Source of the DNA: Pseudomonas fortuita
Lineage (GTDB): Bacteria > Pseudomonadota > Gammaproteobacteria > Pseudomonadales > Pseudomonadaceae
Direction: 5' to 3'
Assembly: GCF_026898135.2 (NCBI RefSeq)
Contig: NZ_CP114035.2
Location: 971,501-1,035,500, forward strand
DNA length: 64,000 bases
This document shows positions 1 to 7,684 of this stretch, in pieces; within the stretch, counting starts at the first letter, position 1, and every line of letters starts with the position of its first letter. The notes beneath the pieces are model-generated. The model was not told the DNA's origin and searched no databases. It worked only from the letters and a program-made list of their open reading frames with translations. Position numbers and translations under genes: made by a program.

Positions 1-809
1 CCTGGGCCTGCGGCGTCCTTGAGGTTGGCCCAGATGGCGTCATAGTCGACCACCAGCGGCGGGGCGTTCTTGTCGACTTTCTGCGGGCCGTGGCGGCCAC
101 GGCCTTCACCGCGTTTTTGTTGCTGGCCGGCTGCCGGGGCGTCGGCCAGCAGCTTGTTCAGGCCTTCGCGGTACCACTCATAGGACCAGAACAGGCCGGT
201 AAGGGCGAACAGAAGATAGAACAGCAGGCACCAGGTGCCTGCCACGGCGTGCAGGTCCCAGTTGAAGGCACGGCCTTTCTTGGCCCAGTCGAAGGTCAGC
301 CAGGTGCGCCAGTCCAGCGCCTTGCGCGGCCAGCGCAGGTAAAGGCCGGACAGGCAGAAGAACACCAGCATCAGGGTACAGGCACCGGTGATCTGCCGGC
401 CGGTGTCGCCCATGGCCAGGAAGCGGTGCAGGTTGAGCATGAGGTTGAAGAAGCCTTGCCCGGCCACTTCACCTTTGAGTTCGCCCGTATACGGGTCGGC
501 ATAGCGCAGCTCGCCTCGGCGCTCGCCCGGTGCTGGCGTGAAGAAGATACGTGCGGCGTTGCCTTCACGCACGTCCACCCACAGCATCGACACCTTGTCA
601 TGCTGCTGGGCTTCGACCCGTTGCACCAGCTCGGCCGGAGGCAGCACGCCTTCGGCGCGCACTTCTACTTTGAGTACATCGGCATTGAACGCACGCAGCA
701 GTTCTTCCTGGAACGAGTACAGGGCCCCGGTGATGCCCATCAGGGCCAGCACCAGGCCAGCGGTGATGCCAAAGAACCAGTGCAATTGGAACAGCGTCTT
801 CTTCACCAC
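1..809 (-). CDS. PepSY-associated transmembrane protein, PiuB-like (3' end outside the window)
   Basis: Reading the minus strand from about 809 gives a continuous frame to the window edge. The N-terminus [18 protein letters not shown] leads into a first membrane helix and the typical PepSY-TM phrase [19 protein letters not shown]. Further helices follow near residues 140-160 ([16 protein letters not shown]) and 190-210 ([19 protein letters not shown]). These proteins are inner-membrane, often haem-binding, and many act as ferric-siderophore reductases. A stop codon lies in frame just upstream (830-828), so the start is one of the GTGs at 818, 809 or 806. The AAGGTGA at 821-815 fits 809 or 806 best. 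The gene follows the siderophore receptor on the same strand, as PiuB does next to PiuA in P. aeruginosa. Whether it continues into a flavodoxin/reductase part cannot be seen here. Confidence 0.85.
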   Translation of the reverse strand, partial: MVKKTLFQLHWFFGITAGLVLALMGITGALYSFQEELLRAFNADVLKVEVRAEGVLPPAELVQRVEAQQHDKVSMLWVDVREGNAARIFFTPAPGERRGELRYADPYTGELKGEVAGQGFFNLMLNLHRFLAMGDTGRQITGACTLMLVFFCLSGLYLRWPRKALDWRTWLTFDWAKKGRAFNWDLHAVAGTWCLLFYLLFALTGLFWSYEWYREGLNKLLADAPAAGQQQKRGEGRGRHGPQKVDKNAPPLVVDYDAIWANLKDAAGP

Positions 810-867
810 ATCGATCACCTTGTGTTGCTACCGCAGACTGCGCGGCGTGCATTATGCCTTGATACGC

Positions 868-892
868 AAAAGCCCCGCTCAATGAACGGGGC
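868..892 (-). terminator. Rho-independent terminator after the siderophore receptor gene
   Basis: Read on the minus strand, GCCCCG, a nine-base loop and CGGGGC are followed by TTTT. It sits 15 bases after the receptor stop codon and before the PepSY gene, so the two may be only partly co-transcribed. Confidence 0.7.
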
Positions 893-906
893 CCTTGGTT
901 GTTGCT

Positions 907-3198
907 TTAGAAGTGCACGCTGGTGGTCAGCAGTGCAGTCCGCCCGGCCGCCTGGTTGGCGAAGTGGGTAGAGAAGGCCTTGTCGTAGTACACCTCGTTG
1001 GTCAGGTTCTGCACGTTCAACTGCAAGTCGACGTTCTTGGTCAGCTTGTAGGCGGCCATGGCGTCGTAGCGTACGTAGCTGTCAACCATGGTGGTGTTGG
1101 CCACGCTGCCGTACACGTCATCCACGTAGAACGCACCGCCACCCACGGTCAGCTTTGGCGTGATCGAGTAGGTCGTCCACAGGCTGGCGCTGTTGTTCGG
1201 GGTGTTCGGCAACTGGTTGCCATCGTTGGCCTTGCCCAGTGGGCCGCCGTCGATCTGGCGAGCCTGCATGTAGGTGTAGCCGGCGAATACCTGCCACTTG
1301 TCGGTGATCTTGCCGCTGGCCGACAGTTCGATGCCTTGTACGCGGGTTTCGCCGACGTTTTCGTAGGTGGTGGTGTCCACCTGGACGCGGGCGTTTTCCT
1401 TCTCGGTGCGGAACAGCGCGGCGGTCAGCGACAGGCGCTGGTCGAGCAGGTCCCATTTGGTACCGATTTCGTAGTTGGTGGTTTCCTCTGGCTCCATGTC
1501 ACTGGCCAACAGGTTGCCGGTACGGTCAGGGGTGCCACCCAGCGGGTTGCCTTCTGTACCTTCGCCGAGCATCGAGCCTGGTGGCGTTGCAGAAGTGGCG
1601 TAGGAAACGTAGATACTGCCGTTTTCCGCCGGTTTCCACACCAGGCCCAGTTGGCCGGTCACGAACTCGCTGACATCCTTGCCTTTGGCGGTGGTGGTGC
1701 CAGCAGCGTTGTAGGTCTTGTAGTCGGTGTCGAAGTGGTCGTAGCGCAGGCCCATGTTGACCAGCCACTCGGGGGTCAGCTCCAGGGTGTCGAATACGTA
1801 CAGTGCACGGGTCTTGCTGTTGGTGGTGGTGCCGGCGTAGTTGCGCGAAATGGCACCGTTCCACGGGTCATCCGGGTTCGGGTTGCTCAGCGAGGTGCAG
1901 TTGTAGCCGCTGGTGGCACCGATCATGCCGGGGGTGCAGTTGGTATTGGCAGCGCCGCCAGGGACCGTGTCGGTGTCGACGGTGTAGGACGAACGGTCGC
2001 TCTCTTCGCGGCTCAGTTCGATACCGGTCGAGAAGCTGTTTTTCATGCCACCGACGTAGAACTCGCCGAACAGGTCGGTCTGGTTGGTGGTCGTGGCGGT
2101 GTTGCCCACGCGGGTATTGGCACGGCGCCAGACGCTGCCGTTGTTGACGTTGCCCTTGCTGTCGTCAGGCTGGGTCAGGATGTAGTCCTGCATGCTGTTG
2201 CCGTGACGCAGGGTGTTCTTGATGGTCAGCGAGTCGGTCAGGTCATGCTCGACCGCGAAGGTGGCGATGTCTACACGGCTCTTGCGGAAGTCGCGACCGG
2301 TCAGGCCGTAGAAATTGTCGCTGTCGCCGCCGTCATTCGGCTTGCTCGGGTGGGCCGAGGTGCGCCCGGCGCTGCCGTTGGTCGGGATGGTGTACGGAAT
2401 GCCCGAATCCGGCAGGTCATCGCTTTCCAGGTGGTAGTAGTCGAGGTTGACGCGGGTCGGCGTTCCCAGGCCGAAGGCCAGCGACGGGGCGATACCCCAG
2501 CGGTCGTAATTGACCTTGTCGCGGCCGGCAACGTTGCTTTCGTGGGTCATCAGGTTCAGGCGGCCGGCAACGGTATCGCTGAACTGGTAGTTGCCATCGA
2601 AGGTGTAGCGCTGGGTCTGGTCGCTGCCCCAGGTCCAGGCACCGTCCAGCGAGTTGCCCAGGTGCGCGCGCTTGCTGACCAGGTTGATGGTACCGCCGGC
2701 GGCGCCACGGCCACCGATGGCCGAGTTCGGGCCCTTGGCCACTTCCACCGACTCGATGGCGAAGATTTCGCGGGTTTGCGCGCCAGTGTCACGCACGCCG
2801 TCCAGGTACGTATCGCCCTGAGCGTCGAAGCCACGGATGAACGGGCGATCGCCCTGCGGGTTGCCACCTTCACCGGCGCCAAACGTGATGCCTGGCACGG
2901 TACGCAGGGCGTCCTGCAGGGTCAGGGCATTGGTGTCCTTGATCACTTGCTGCGGGATCACGGTGACCGAGCGCGGGGTGTCCACCAGCGGCGCGGTGTA
3001 CTTCTGCGAAGCGGCTTTTTCGACCTTGTAATCGGTGCTGGCTTGTTCAGCCTTGCCGTTGACGCTGGTGGCATCGAGGGTGATGGCACTGCTGGCGGCC
3101 GGGTCGGCGGCATACACCGACGAGGCGCTAAGCGCGACGCCGATGGCGGATACGATCAGGCGTGGCGAACTCACTGCAGATGGTACGTACTGGCGCAT
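907..3198 (-). CDS. TonB-dependent siderophore receptor, Fiu/PiuA type
   Basis: Outer-membrane receptor importing an Fe(III)-siderophore with TonB-ExbB-ExbD energy. The 763-residue product starts with a signal peptide (MRQYVPSAVSS to SVYA before ADP). A plug domain follows (about residues 60-200; DTPRSVTVIPQQVI, then GITFGAGEGGNPQGDRPFIR), then a long beta-barrel ending in ALLTTSVHF with the usual terminal Phe. The ATG at 3198 is chosen over the longer frame to 3279 because it puts the signal peptide at the N-terminus and has AAGG upstream. Length and plug sequence match catecholate receptors such as Fiu and PiuA. The divergent piuC and Sel1 genes are the P. aeruginosa PiuA neighbours. The ligand cannot be fixed from sequence. 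A Fur-like site and a palindrome lie just upstream. Confidence 0.92.
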   Translation of the reverse strand: MRQYVPSAVSSPRLIVSAIGVALSASSVYAADPAASSAITLDATSVNGKAEQASTDYKVEKAASQKYTAPLVDTPRSVTVIPQQVIKDTNALTLQDALRTVPGITFGAGEGGNPQGDRPFIRGFDAQGDTYLDGVRDTGAQTREIFAIESVEVAKGPNSAIGGRGAAGGTINLVSKRAHLGNSLDGAWTWGSDQTQRYTFDGNYQFSDTVAGRLNLMTHESNVAGRDKVNYDRWGIAPSLAFGLGTPTRVNLDYYHLESDDLPDSGIPYTIPTNGSAGRTSAHPSKPNDGGDSDNFYGLTGRDFRKSRVDIATFAVEHDLTDSLTIKNTLRHGNSMQDYILTQPDDSKGNVNNGSVWRRANTRVGNTATTTNQTDLFGEFYVGGMKNSFSTGIELSREESDRSSYTVDTDTVPGGAANTNCTPGMIGATSGYNCTSLSNPNPDDPWNGAISRNYAGTTTNSKTRALYVFDTLELTPEWLVNMGLRYDHFDTDYKTYNAAGTTTAKGKDVSEFVTGQLGLVWKPAENGSIYVSYATSATPPGSMLGEGTEGNPLGGTPDRTGNLLASDMEPEETTNYEIGTKWDLLDQRLSLTAALFRTEKENARVQVDTTTYENVGETRVQGIELSASGKITDKWQVFAGYTYMQARQIDGGPLGKANDGNQLPNTPNNSASLWTTYSITPKLTVGGGAFYVDDVYGSVANTTMVDSYVRYDAMAAYKLTKNVDLQLNVQNLTNEVYYDKAFSTHFANQAAGRTALLTTSVHF

Positions 3199-3246
3199 TG
3201 CTAAGGACCTTCCCCAAGGTGTTGAGGCGGCGGATCTTAATGTAAG

Positions 3247-3265
3247 CAATTGTGACTCACAATTG
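3247..3265. promoter_or_regulatory. Perfect inverted repeat upstream of the siderophore receptor
   Basis: CAATTGTGACTCACAATTG consists of 8-base perfect arms around a 3-base centre, 49-67 bases before the receptor ATG. It has the size of a dimeric regulator operator. The regulator is unknown. Confidence 0.4.
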
Positions 3266-3277
3266 AGATTCGTTACC
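3259..3277 (-). promoter_or_regulatory. Weak Fur-box candidate for the siderophore receptor
   Basis: Read on the minus strand, GGTAACGAATCTCAATTGT agrees with the 19-base Fur consensus (GATAATGATAATCATTATC) at 10 positions by hand alignment. That is weak on its own, but it is in the right place for an iron-uptake receptor and overlaps the CAATTGTG palindrome. Confidence 0.3.
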
Positions 3278-3370
3278 ATTCGTGAGGAATTTACAATCTT
3301 TACAATTAGCCTTTACGGTTTCATCAAGCTGAAACGTCTTAAGCGGCGAAAGGGCTTGTGTAGCGCAAAA

Positions 3371-3389
3371 GGGAATCAATATCATTGGC
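3371..3389 (+). promoter_or_regulatory. Fur-box candidate upstream of piuC
   Basis: GGGAATCAATATCATTGGC matches the Fur consensus at 12 of 19 positions by hand alignment. It lies 31 bases before the piuC ATG, in the promoter region shared with the divergent receptor. Confidence 0.45.
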
Positions 3390-3419
3390 GCCTTTACATT
3401 TCCTAACGGTGCTGCCGCC

Positions 3420-4100
3420 ATGCTGCTTCACATCCCAGGCCTGTTTGACGCTGACGAACTGGCCCGTATCCGCGAGGCGCTGGAGCAGGCCGACTGGGCC
3501 GATGGCAAGGTGACTGCCGGTTACCAGTCGGCCAAGGCCAAACACAACCTGCAGTTGCCGGAAGGGCACCCGTTGGCCAAGGAAATCGGCACTGCGCTGA
3601 TCGACCGCCTGTGGAAAACCCCGCGCTTCATGTCGGCGGCCCTGCCGCACAAGGTGTTTCCGCCGTTGATCAACTGCTACCGCGAGGGTGGCAATTTCGG
3701 CTTTCATATCGATAACGCCCTGCGTCAGCCCAAGGGCAGCCCGGAGCGGGTACGCACCGACCTGTCTTCCACGCTGTTCCTCAGCGACCCGGACAGCTAC
3801 GACGGTGGTGAGCTGGTGATCCAGGACACCTATGGCGTGCAGCAGGTCAAACTGGCTGCCGGTGACCTGGTGCTGTACCCCGGCACCAGCCTGCACAAGG
3901 TCAACCCGGTGACCCGGGGCCAGCGTTATGCTGCGTTCTTCTGGACTCAAAGCCTGGTGCGCGAGGACAGCCAGCGGGCGCTGTTGTTCGAGATGGACAA
4001 TGCTATCCAGCAACTGACTGCCGATGTACCGGAGCACCCTTCGTTGCTACAACTGACCGGCACCTATCACAACCTGCTACGCCGCTGGGCCGAGGTCTGA
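3420..4100 (+). CDS. piuC: PKHD-type 2-oxoglutarate/Fe(II) hydroxylase PiuC
   Basis: 226 residues, the usual PiuC/YbiX length. The product is a cytoplasmic non-haem iron dioxygenase of the prolyl-4-hydroxylase family. The iron ligands are visible as H96 and D98 (GFHIDNAL) and H159 (SLHKVNP), with the 2-oxoglutarate arginine at R169 in TRGQR. YLPGTS-type features are replaced here by [12 protein letters not shown], normal for the family. The gene is divergent from the siderophore receptor and four bases ahead of a Sel1 gene, as around PA4515. PiuC homologues are iron-repressed and linked to siderophore use, but their substrate is not established. The start has no clear ribosome site, and a Fur-like site lies at 3371-3389. 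Confidence 0.93.
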   Translation: MLLHIPGLFDADELARIREALEQADWADGKVTAGYQSAKAKHNLQLPEGHPLAKEIGTALIDRLWKTPRFMSAALPHKVFPPLINCYREGGNFGFHIDNALRQPKGSPERVRTDLSSTLFLSDPDSYDGGELVIQDTYGVQQVKLAAGDLVLYPGTSLHKVNPVTRGQRYAAFFWTQSLVREDSQRALLFEMDNAIQQLTADVPEHPSLLQLTGTYHNLLRRWAEV

Positions 4101-4103
4101 GCC

Positions 4104-4871
4104 GTGTCTTACCAATTGCGGCGTGAAGAAGCGGTGGATGTCGCCGGCCTCAAGGCCATGCTCGAACACAGCCCCGGCCAAGCCGCCCAGGCGATCCTGG
4201 CGGCCGCCGGGCAGGGCGTGGTCGAGGCGCAGTTGCTGCTCGGGCAGATCCTGCTCGACGGGCGTGGCATCGAGGCGGATGAGGCCGTGGCGCGGCGCTG
4301 GTTCGGTATCGCCGCCCAGGGCGGCAGTGCCATGGCGCACAACATGCTTGGCCGGTGCCTGGAACATGGTTGGGGTGGTGATCAGGATGTGGCCCAGGCA
4401 GCCATTCACTATGCGCGCGCGGCCGATGTCGGTCTGGACTGGGGCCTTTACAACTTAGGCAACCTGTTGGCCACGGGGCGTGGGGTGCCGGCCAACCAGG
4501 CCCAGGCCCTGCTCTGTTACGAGAAGGCCGCGCAGATGGGCCATGCCAAGTCGATGAACCTGTACGGGCGCTATCTTGAGCTCGGCATTGCCACGGCGGC
4601 GGGCCCCGCGCGGGCCGTGCGCTGGTATCGGCGCTCGGCGCAGGCGGGAGACTTTCGTGGGATGTTCAGCCTCGCGACGGTGCTGCTCGAGCGAGGGCAG
4701 GCTGCTGAGGCCGAGCCTTGGCTGGCGCGTGCACGAAAGGAGGGCAATGTGAACTTCCTCAAGAGCGCACTGGCCACACTGCAGACTGGCGGGGCACCGA
4801 TGGCAGCCTATGTGCAAGCCTATGCCGAAGAACTGCAGCAACGAGTTGCCGAGGAAACGTCCACAGCTTAG
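4104..4871 (+). CDS. Sel1/TPR-repeat protein of the piu locus
   Basis: 255 residues of tandem alpha-helical Sel1-like repeats of about 36 residues. They are seen in AEAQLLLGQILLDGRGI-like units around residues 40-60, 75-95, 112-132, 148-168 and 185-200 (for example LYNLGNLLATGRGV). There is no signal peptide or membrane segment, so a cytosolic protein-interaction scaffold is likely. The start is a GTG three bases after the piuC stop, with GAGG upstream, so the two are co-transcribed and probably translationally coupled. The same gene follows piuC in P. aeruginosa (PA4516). Its role in iron uptake is unknown. Confidence 0.85.
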   Translation: MSYQLRREEAVDVAGLKAMLEHSPGQAAQAILAAAGQGVVEAQLLLGQILLDGRGIEADEAVARRWFGIAAQGGSAMAHNMLGRCLEHGWGGDQDVAQAAIHYARAADVGLDWGLYNLGNLLATGRGVPANQAQALLCYEKAAQMGHAKSMNLYGRYLELGIATAAGPARAVRWYRRSAQAGDFRGMFSLATVLLERGQAAEAEPWLARARKEGNVNFLKSALATLQTGGAPMAAYVQAYAEELQQRVAEETSTA

Positions 4872-4941
4872 AGACATGCCTGCGCTTCGATAATCTCCTC
4901 GCCCTCAATCAAAACGTAGTGCGGGCGGGGGGATGAATGGT

Positions 4942-5457
4942 ATGACAGCAATAAACTTGGACACTTCTTTTACAGCCCAGCTGGACTGTCTTAATTGGGG
5001 CACGTCGATCAAGCCCGTAATGATCATCGAGAGTGCGTTCATGGACATGGCCGATTCTGGCTGGCTGTGCCTGCCTGAATCCTTCGATACAGTAAATACG
5101 ACGCCGGTGACGCTGCGCTTCGATTTCATCGAGCGACGGGATAACCGTCGGCATTATCGGGTTACCTGCGTTACAGAGGGCTCGCACTACTTCGGGCGGC
5201 AAATGGATTCCAGTCTCAATCGATTTCTTGGTTTCTACCGATCAGTGTCCGACGATGTGTTCTGGAAGATCGAGGAGATTGGTGTGCATGGGGAAGGGGA
5301 GAACGCTCGTCCCGCATTCATTTTGCGAGATCGCCTGGGGTATACCGTGAAGATCAAAACCCACGGCCCGGGGCTCAGCCTCATTGCCTATCTGAGCACT
5401 CATAGTGTCACGAGCGATGAGGTGCACTTTACGTTGGCCGATTACAAGCCTCTGTGA
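4942..5457 (+). CDS. Hypothetical protein, not recognised
   Basis: 171 residues (174 if the ATG at 4933 is used). A GGGGGG run at 4926-4932 can serve either start; 4942 has the better spacing. No signal peptide, membrane helix or motif that I know. The product looks soluble, with many alternating hydrophobic stretches suggesting beta strands (PVTLRFDFIERRDN, HYRVTCVTEGSHYF, GYTVKIKTHGPGLSLIAYL). Its G+C is about 53% in the four full lines I counted, well below the mid-60s of its neighbours, and codon use is less biased, which suggests acquisition or low expression. It is a single gene between the piu block and the convergent speC. It could be an orphan immunity-like or accessory protein, but nothing supports a specific role. 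Confidence 0.7.
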   Translation: MTAINLDTSFTAQLDCLNWGTSIKPVMIIESAFMDMADSGWLCLPESFDTVNTTPVTLRFDFIERRDNRRHYRVTCVTEGSHYFGRQMDSSLNRFLGFYRSVSDDVFWKIEEIGVHGEGENARPAFILRDRLGYTVKIKTHGPGLSLIAYLSTHSVTSDEVHFTLADYKPL

Positions 5458-5482
5458 TGTACGGGGTATCGCTGCAGATAGA

Positions 5483-5502
5483 ACGGGGCCTTGCGGCCCC
5501 GT
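5483..5502. terminator. Bidirectional hairpin between the orphan gene and speC
   Basis: ACGGGGCC-TTGC-GGCCCCGT is a perfect 8-base stem with a tetraloop between the convergent gene ends (5457 and 5509). T tracts are short on both sides, but the position fits a shared terminator. Confidence 0.65.
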
Positions 5503-5508
5503 TGTGCA

Positions 5509-6672
5509 TTACAGGTAGTAAGCCTTCAGCGGCGGGAAGCCGTTGAATTCCACCGCGCTGTAGCTGGTGGTGTAGGCACCGGTCGACAGCCAGTACAGGC
5601 GGTCACCGATGGCCAGGTTCAGCGGCAGGCCGTATTTGTAGTTTTCGTACATGATGTCGGCACTGTCGCAGGTCGGGCCGGCGATGACGACTTCTTCGGC
5701 TTCGCCTTTCTTTTCGGTCCAGATCGGGAACTTGATGGCTTCGTCCATGGTTTCGATCAGGCCAGAAAACTTGCCCACGTCGGTGTAGATCCAGCGCTCG
5801 ACGGCAGTGCGCGATTTGCGCGCCACCAGCACCACTTCGCTGACCAGGATACCGGCGTTGGCAATCAGCGAACGGCCTGGCTCCAGGATGATTTCCGGCA
5901 GCTCGTCACCAAAGTCTTCCTTGAGGAAGCGGATGATTTCTTCGGCGTAGGTTTCCAGGCTGTTGGTACGGGTGATGTAGTTGGCCGGGAAGCCGCCACC
6001 CATGTTGATCAGCTTCAGCTCGATGCCGTCTTCTTCCTTCAGGCGCTCGAAGATCACTTTGACCTTGGCGATGGCGGCGTCCCACACGCTGATGTCGCGC
6101 TGCTGCGAGCCCACGTGGAAGGAGATGCCGTAAGGCACCAGGCCCAGGTCACGCGCGAGGATCAGCAGGTCCATGGCCATGTCGGTCTGGCAGCCGAATT
6201 TACGGGACAGTGGCCAGTCGGCAGTGGTGGAGCCTTCAGTCAGGATACGCACGTACACTTTCGAACCCGGTGCGGCCTTGGCAATATTGCGCAGGTCGGC
6301 TTCCGAGTCGGTGGCGTACAGGCGCACGCCCTTCTCGTAGAAGTAGCGGATGTCCTTGGACTTCTTGATGGTGTTGCCGTAGCTGATGCGGTCAGCGCTG
6401 ACGCCGCGGTCCATCACCTTGTCCAGCTCGTAGATCGAGGCGATGTCGAAGCTCGAACCTTTCTCTTTGAGCAGGTCGATGATTTCGACGGCAGGGTTGG
6501 CCTTGACGGCGTAGTAGACCTTGGCGAACTCGAAGCCCGCACGCAGGTCGTCATAGGCCTGGCTGATCATCTGGGTATCGATGAGTACGAACGGGGTTTC
6601 CTGCTTGTCGGCGAACGCCTTCATTTTCTGGAACGTGTCACGCGCGAAATAATCTTCGACCTGGATCGACAT
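5509..6672 (-). CDS. speC: Ornithine decarboxylase, PLP alanine-racemase fold
   Basis: Decarboxylates ornithine to putrescine, a cytosolic PLP step of polyamine synthesis. The 387-residue product belongs to the eukaryote-like group IV decarboxylases. The PLP lysine is K57 in YYAVKANP, the glycine-rich phosphate loop is MGGGFP (about 225), EPGR is at 264-267, and the catalytic cysteine is C335 in GPTCDSAD. The ATG at 6672 has GGAG nine bases upstream and gives the family length; longer frames to 6693 lack support. Some family members also accept lysine, so substrate preference needs assay. The gene stands alone on the minus strand with a long upstream region. Confidence 0.93.
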   Translation of the reverse strand: MSIQVEDYFARDTFQKMKAFADKQETPFVLIDTQMISQAYDDLRAGFEFAKVYYAVKANPAVEIIDLLKEKGSSFDIASIYELDKVMDRGVSADRISYGNTIKKSKDIRYFYEKGVRLYATDSEADLRNIAKAAPGSKVYVRILTEGSTTADWPLSRKFGCQTDMAMDLLILARDLGLVPYGISFHVGSQQRDISVWDAAIAKVKVIFERLKEEDGIELKLINMGGGFPANYITRTNSLETYAEEIIRFLKEDFGDELPEIILEPGRSLIANAGILVSEVVLVARKSRTAVERWIYTDVGKFSGLIETMDEAIKFPIWTEKKGEAEEVVIAGPTCDSADIMYENYKYGLPLNLAIGDRLYWLSTGAYTTSYSAVEFNGFPPLKAYYL

Positions 6673-7166
6673 GCTCAGGGACTCCATGGGCAAACTGAAA
6701 ATTTAAGTGGCTGCAAACTGAACGTCCTCCGTATCCCCACTTTGGTTCGCCTACTCAGTACTTGAGCCGGATGGATCGTTTCCAGCATGGACGTTCGGCG
6801 CGCACTTTAGGGCGTGAAGAATGCAGAATCAACAGGCAATCCGGGCGTGATCGACCTGGCTCGACGACCAGCCATGTGAATAACCGACTCGTGTGACCGG
6901 CTGATGTTCCCTGCGATGTTTCAAGCGTTAAATATTGTGGAATACACCGTATTGGCGCTTTGGCGGGTGAAGCCGCTTCCATAGGGATTGTGGAATGCCT
7001 GCAGGCGCGGGTTCACCTGCCAATGGGCCTCAGGTGTTCATATTTATGGCCACATTTTCCTGGTACCCACGTACAGGAAATCCTCCATAAATTTTTTGTT
7101 ACCGACTGGCGGATTTGCTGGTTTTGATGCGAAACATTACTATTCGCACCCTTATCCGCCTCCCTG
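6673..7166. other. Intergenic region between divergent speC and fecI
   Basis: 494 bases with no convincing gene; the short frames here lack coding bias or ribosome sites. It must hold the speC promoter and leader (TTCAGTTTGC occurs twice in the leader, around 6698-6725) and the fecI promoter. A TCCTGGTAC/GTACAGGA imperfect dyad lies near 7058-7079. Confidence 0.6.
7128..7148 (+). promoter_or_regulatory. Dyad before fecI, possible Fur site
   Basis: TGCGAA and TTCGCA are perfect arms separated by nine A/T-rich bases, ending 18 bases before the fecI ATG. Hand alignment to the Fur consensus gives about 10 of 19 matches. FecI-type sigma genes are normally Fur-repressed, so position supports it more than sequence does. 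Confidence 0.4.
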
Positions 7167-7664
7167 ATGACCCAGACCGTGTCCGGACACAAAGGCTTCC
7201 TCGATCATTATCATGAGCTGATCGGCACCTGGACGCGCAAACTGCGCAGTCGTCAGCAGGCCGAGGACCTCGCCCACGATGCCTTTGTCCGGGTATTGGA
7301 AAACCCGCGCGAGCAGGTCGAGCAGCCGCGCGCCTACCTGCACCAGACCGCACGCAACCTGGCCGTAGATGGCTTGCGCCGCGAAGACCGCCGCCAGGCG
7401 CTGGCGCTGGAAGCCATCGACAATGGCACCACCGGCAGCGATGACCCGGAGGCCTATGTGCATGCGCTGGAACTGGCCGACAGCGTCGAGCGGGCGCTGG
7501 CCGAGTTACCGCTGAACTGCCGCCAGGTGTTCATCTGGCAGAAGCTCGAGGGCCTGACCCAGGCCGAGATCGCCGAGCGCATGGGGTTGAGCAAGAACAT
7601 GGTCGAAAAGTATATGATCCGCACGCTCCGGCATTTGCGTGAGCACCTGGATGTGTCGGCATGA
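7167..7664 (+). CDS. fecI: ECF sigma factor of the ferric-citrate system
   Basis: 165-residue extracytoplasmic-function sigma factor of the iron-starvation group. Region 2 lies near residues 15-85 (QAEDLAHDAFVRVLE, PRAYLHQTARNLAVD). Region 4 lies near 110-160 (LPLNCRQVFIWQKLEGLTQAEIAERMG), with the helix-turn-helix that reads the -35 element. It should direct RNA polymerase to the fecA promoter when the anti-sigma partner FecR signals ligand-loaded FecA. The stop overlaps the first possible ATG of fecR. The start has only a weak ribosome site, and a possible Fur dyad lies directly upstream. Confidence 0.93.
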   Translation: MTQTVSGHKGFLDHYHELIGTWTRKLRSRQQAEDLAHDAFVRVLENPREQVEQPRAYLHQTARNLAVDGLRREDRRQALALEAIDNGTTGSDDPEAYVHALELADSVERALAELPLNCRQVFIWQKLEGLTQAEIAERMGLSKNMVEKYMIRTLRHLREHLDVSA

Positions 7665-7684
7665 AGCGTCAGGAGACCTTTTCG

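Noticed and set aside
895..3204. 769-codon open frame on the plus strand
   Set aside because: Antisense to the siderophore receptor. Its product is a low-complexity Val/Gly/Ala/His-rich translation with no family features; long opposite frames are common in GC-rich coding DNA.
6755..6982. 75-codon minus-strand frame in the speC-fecI gap
   Set aside because: No ribosome site and composition unlike a pseudomonad protein.
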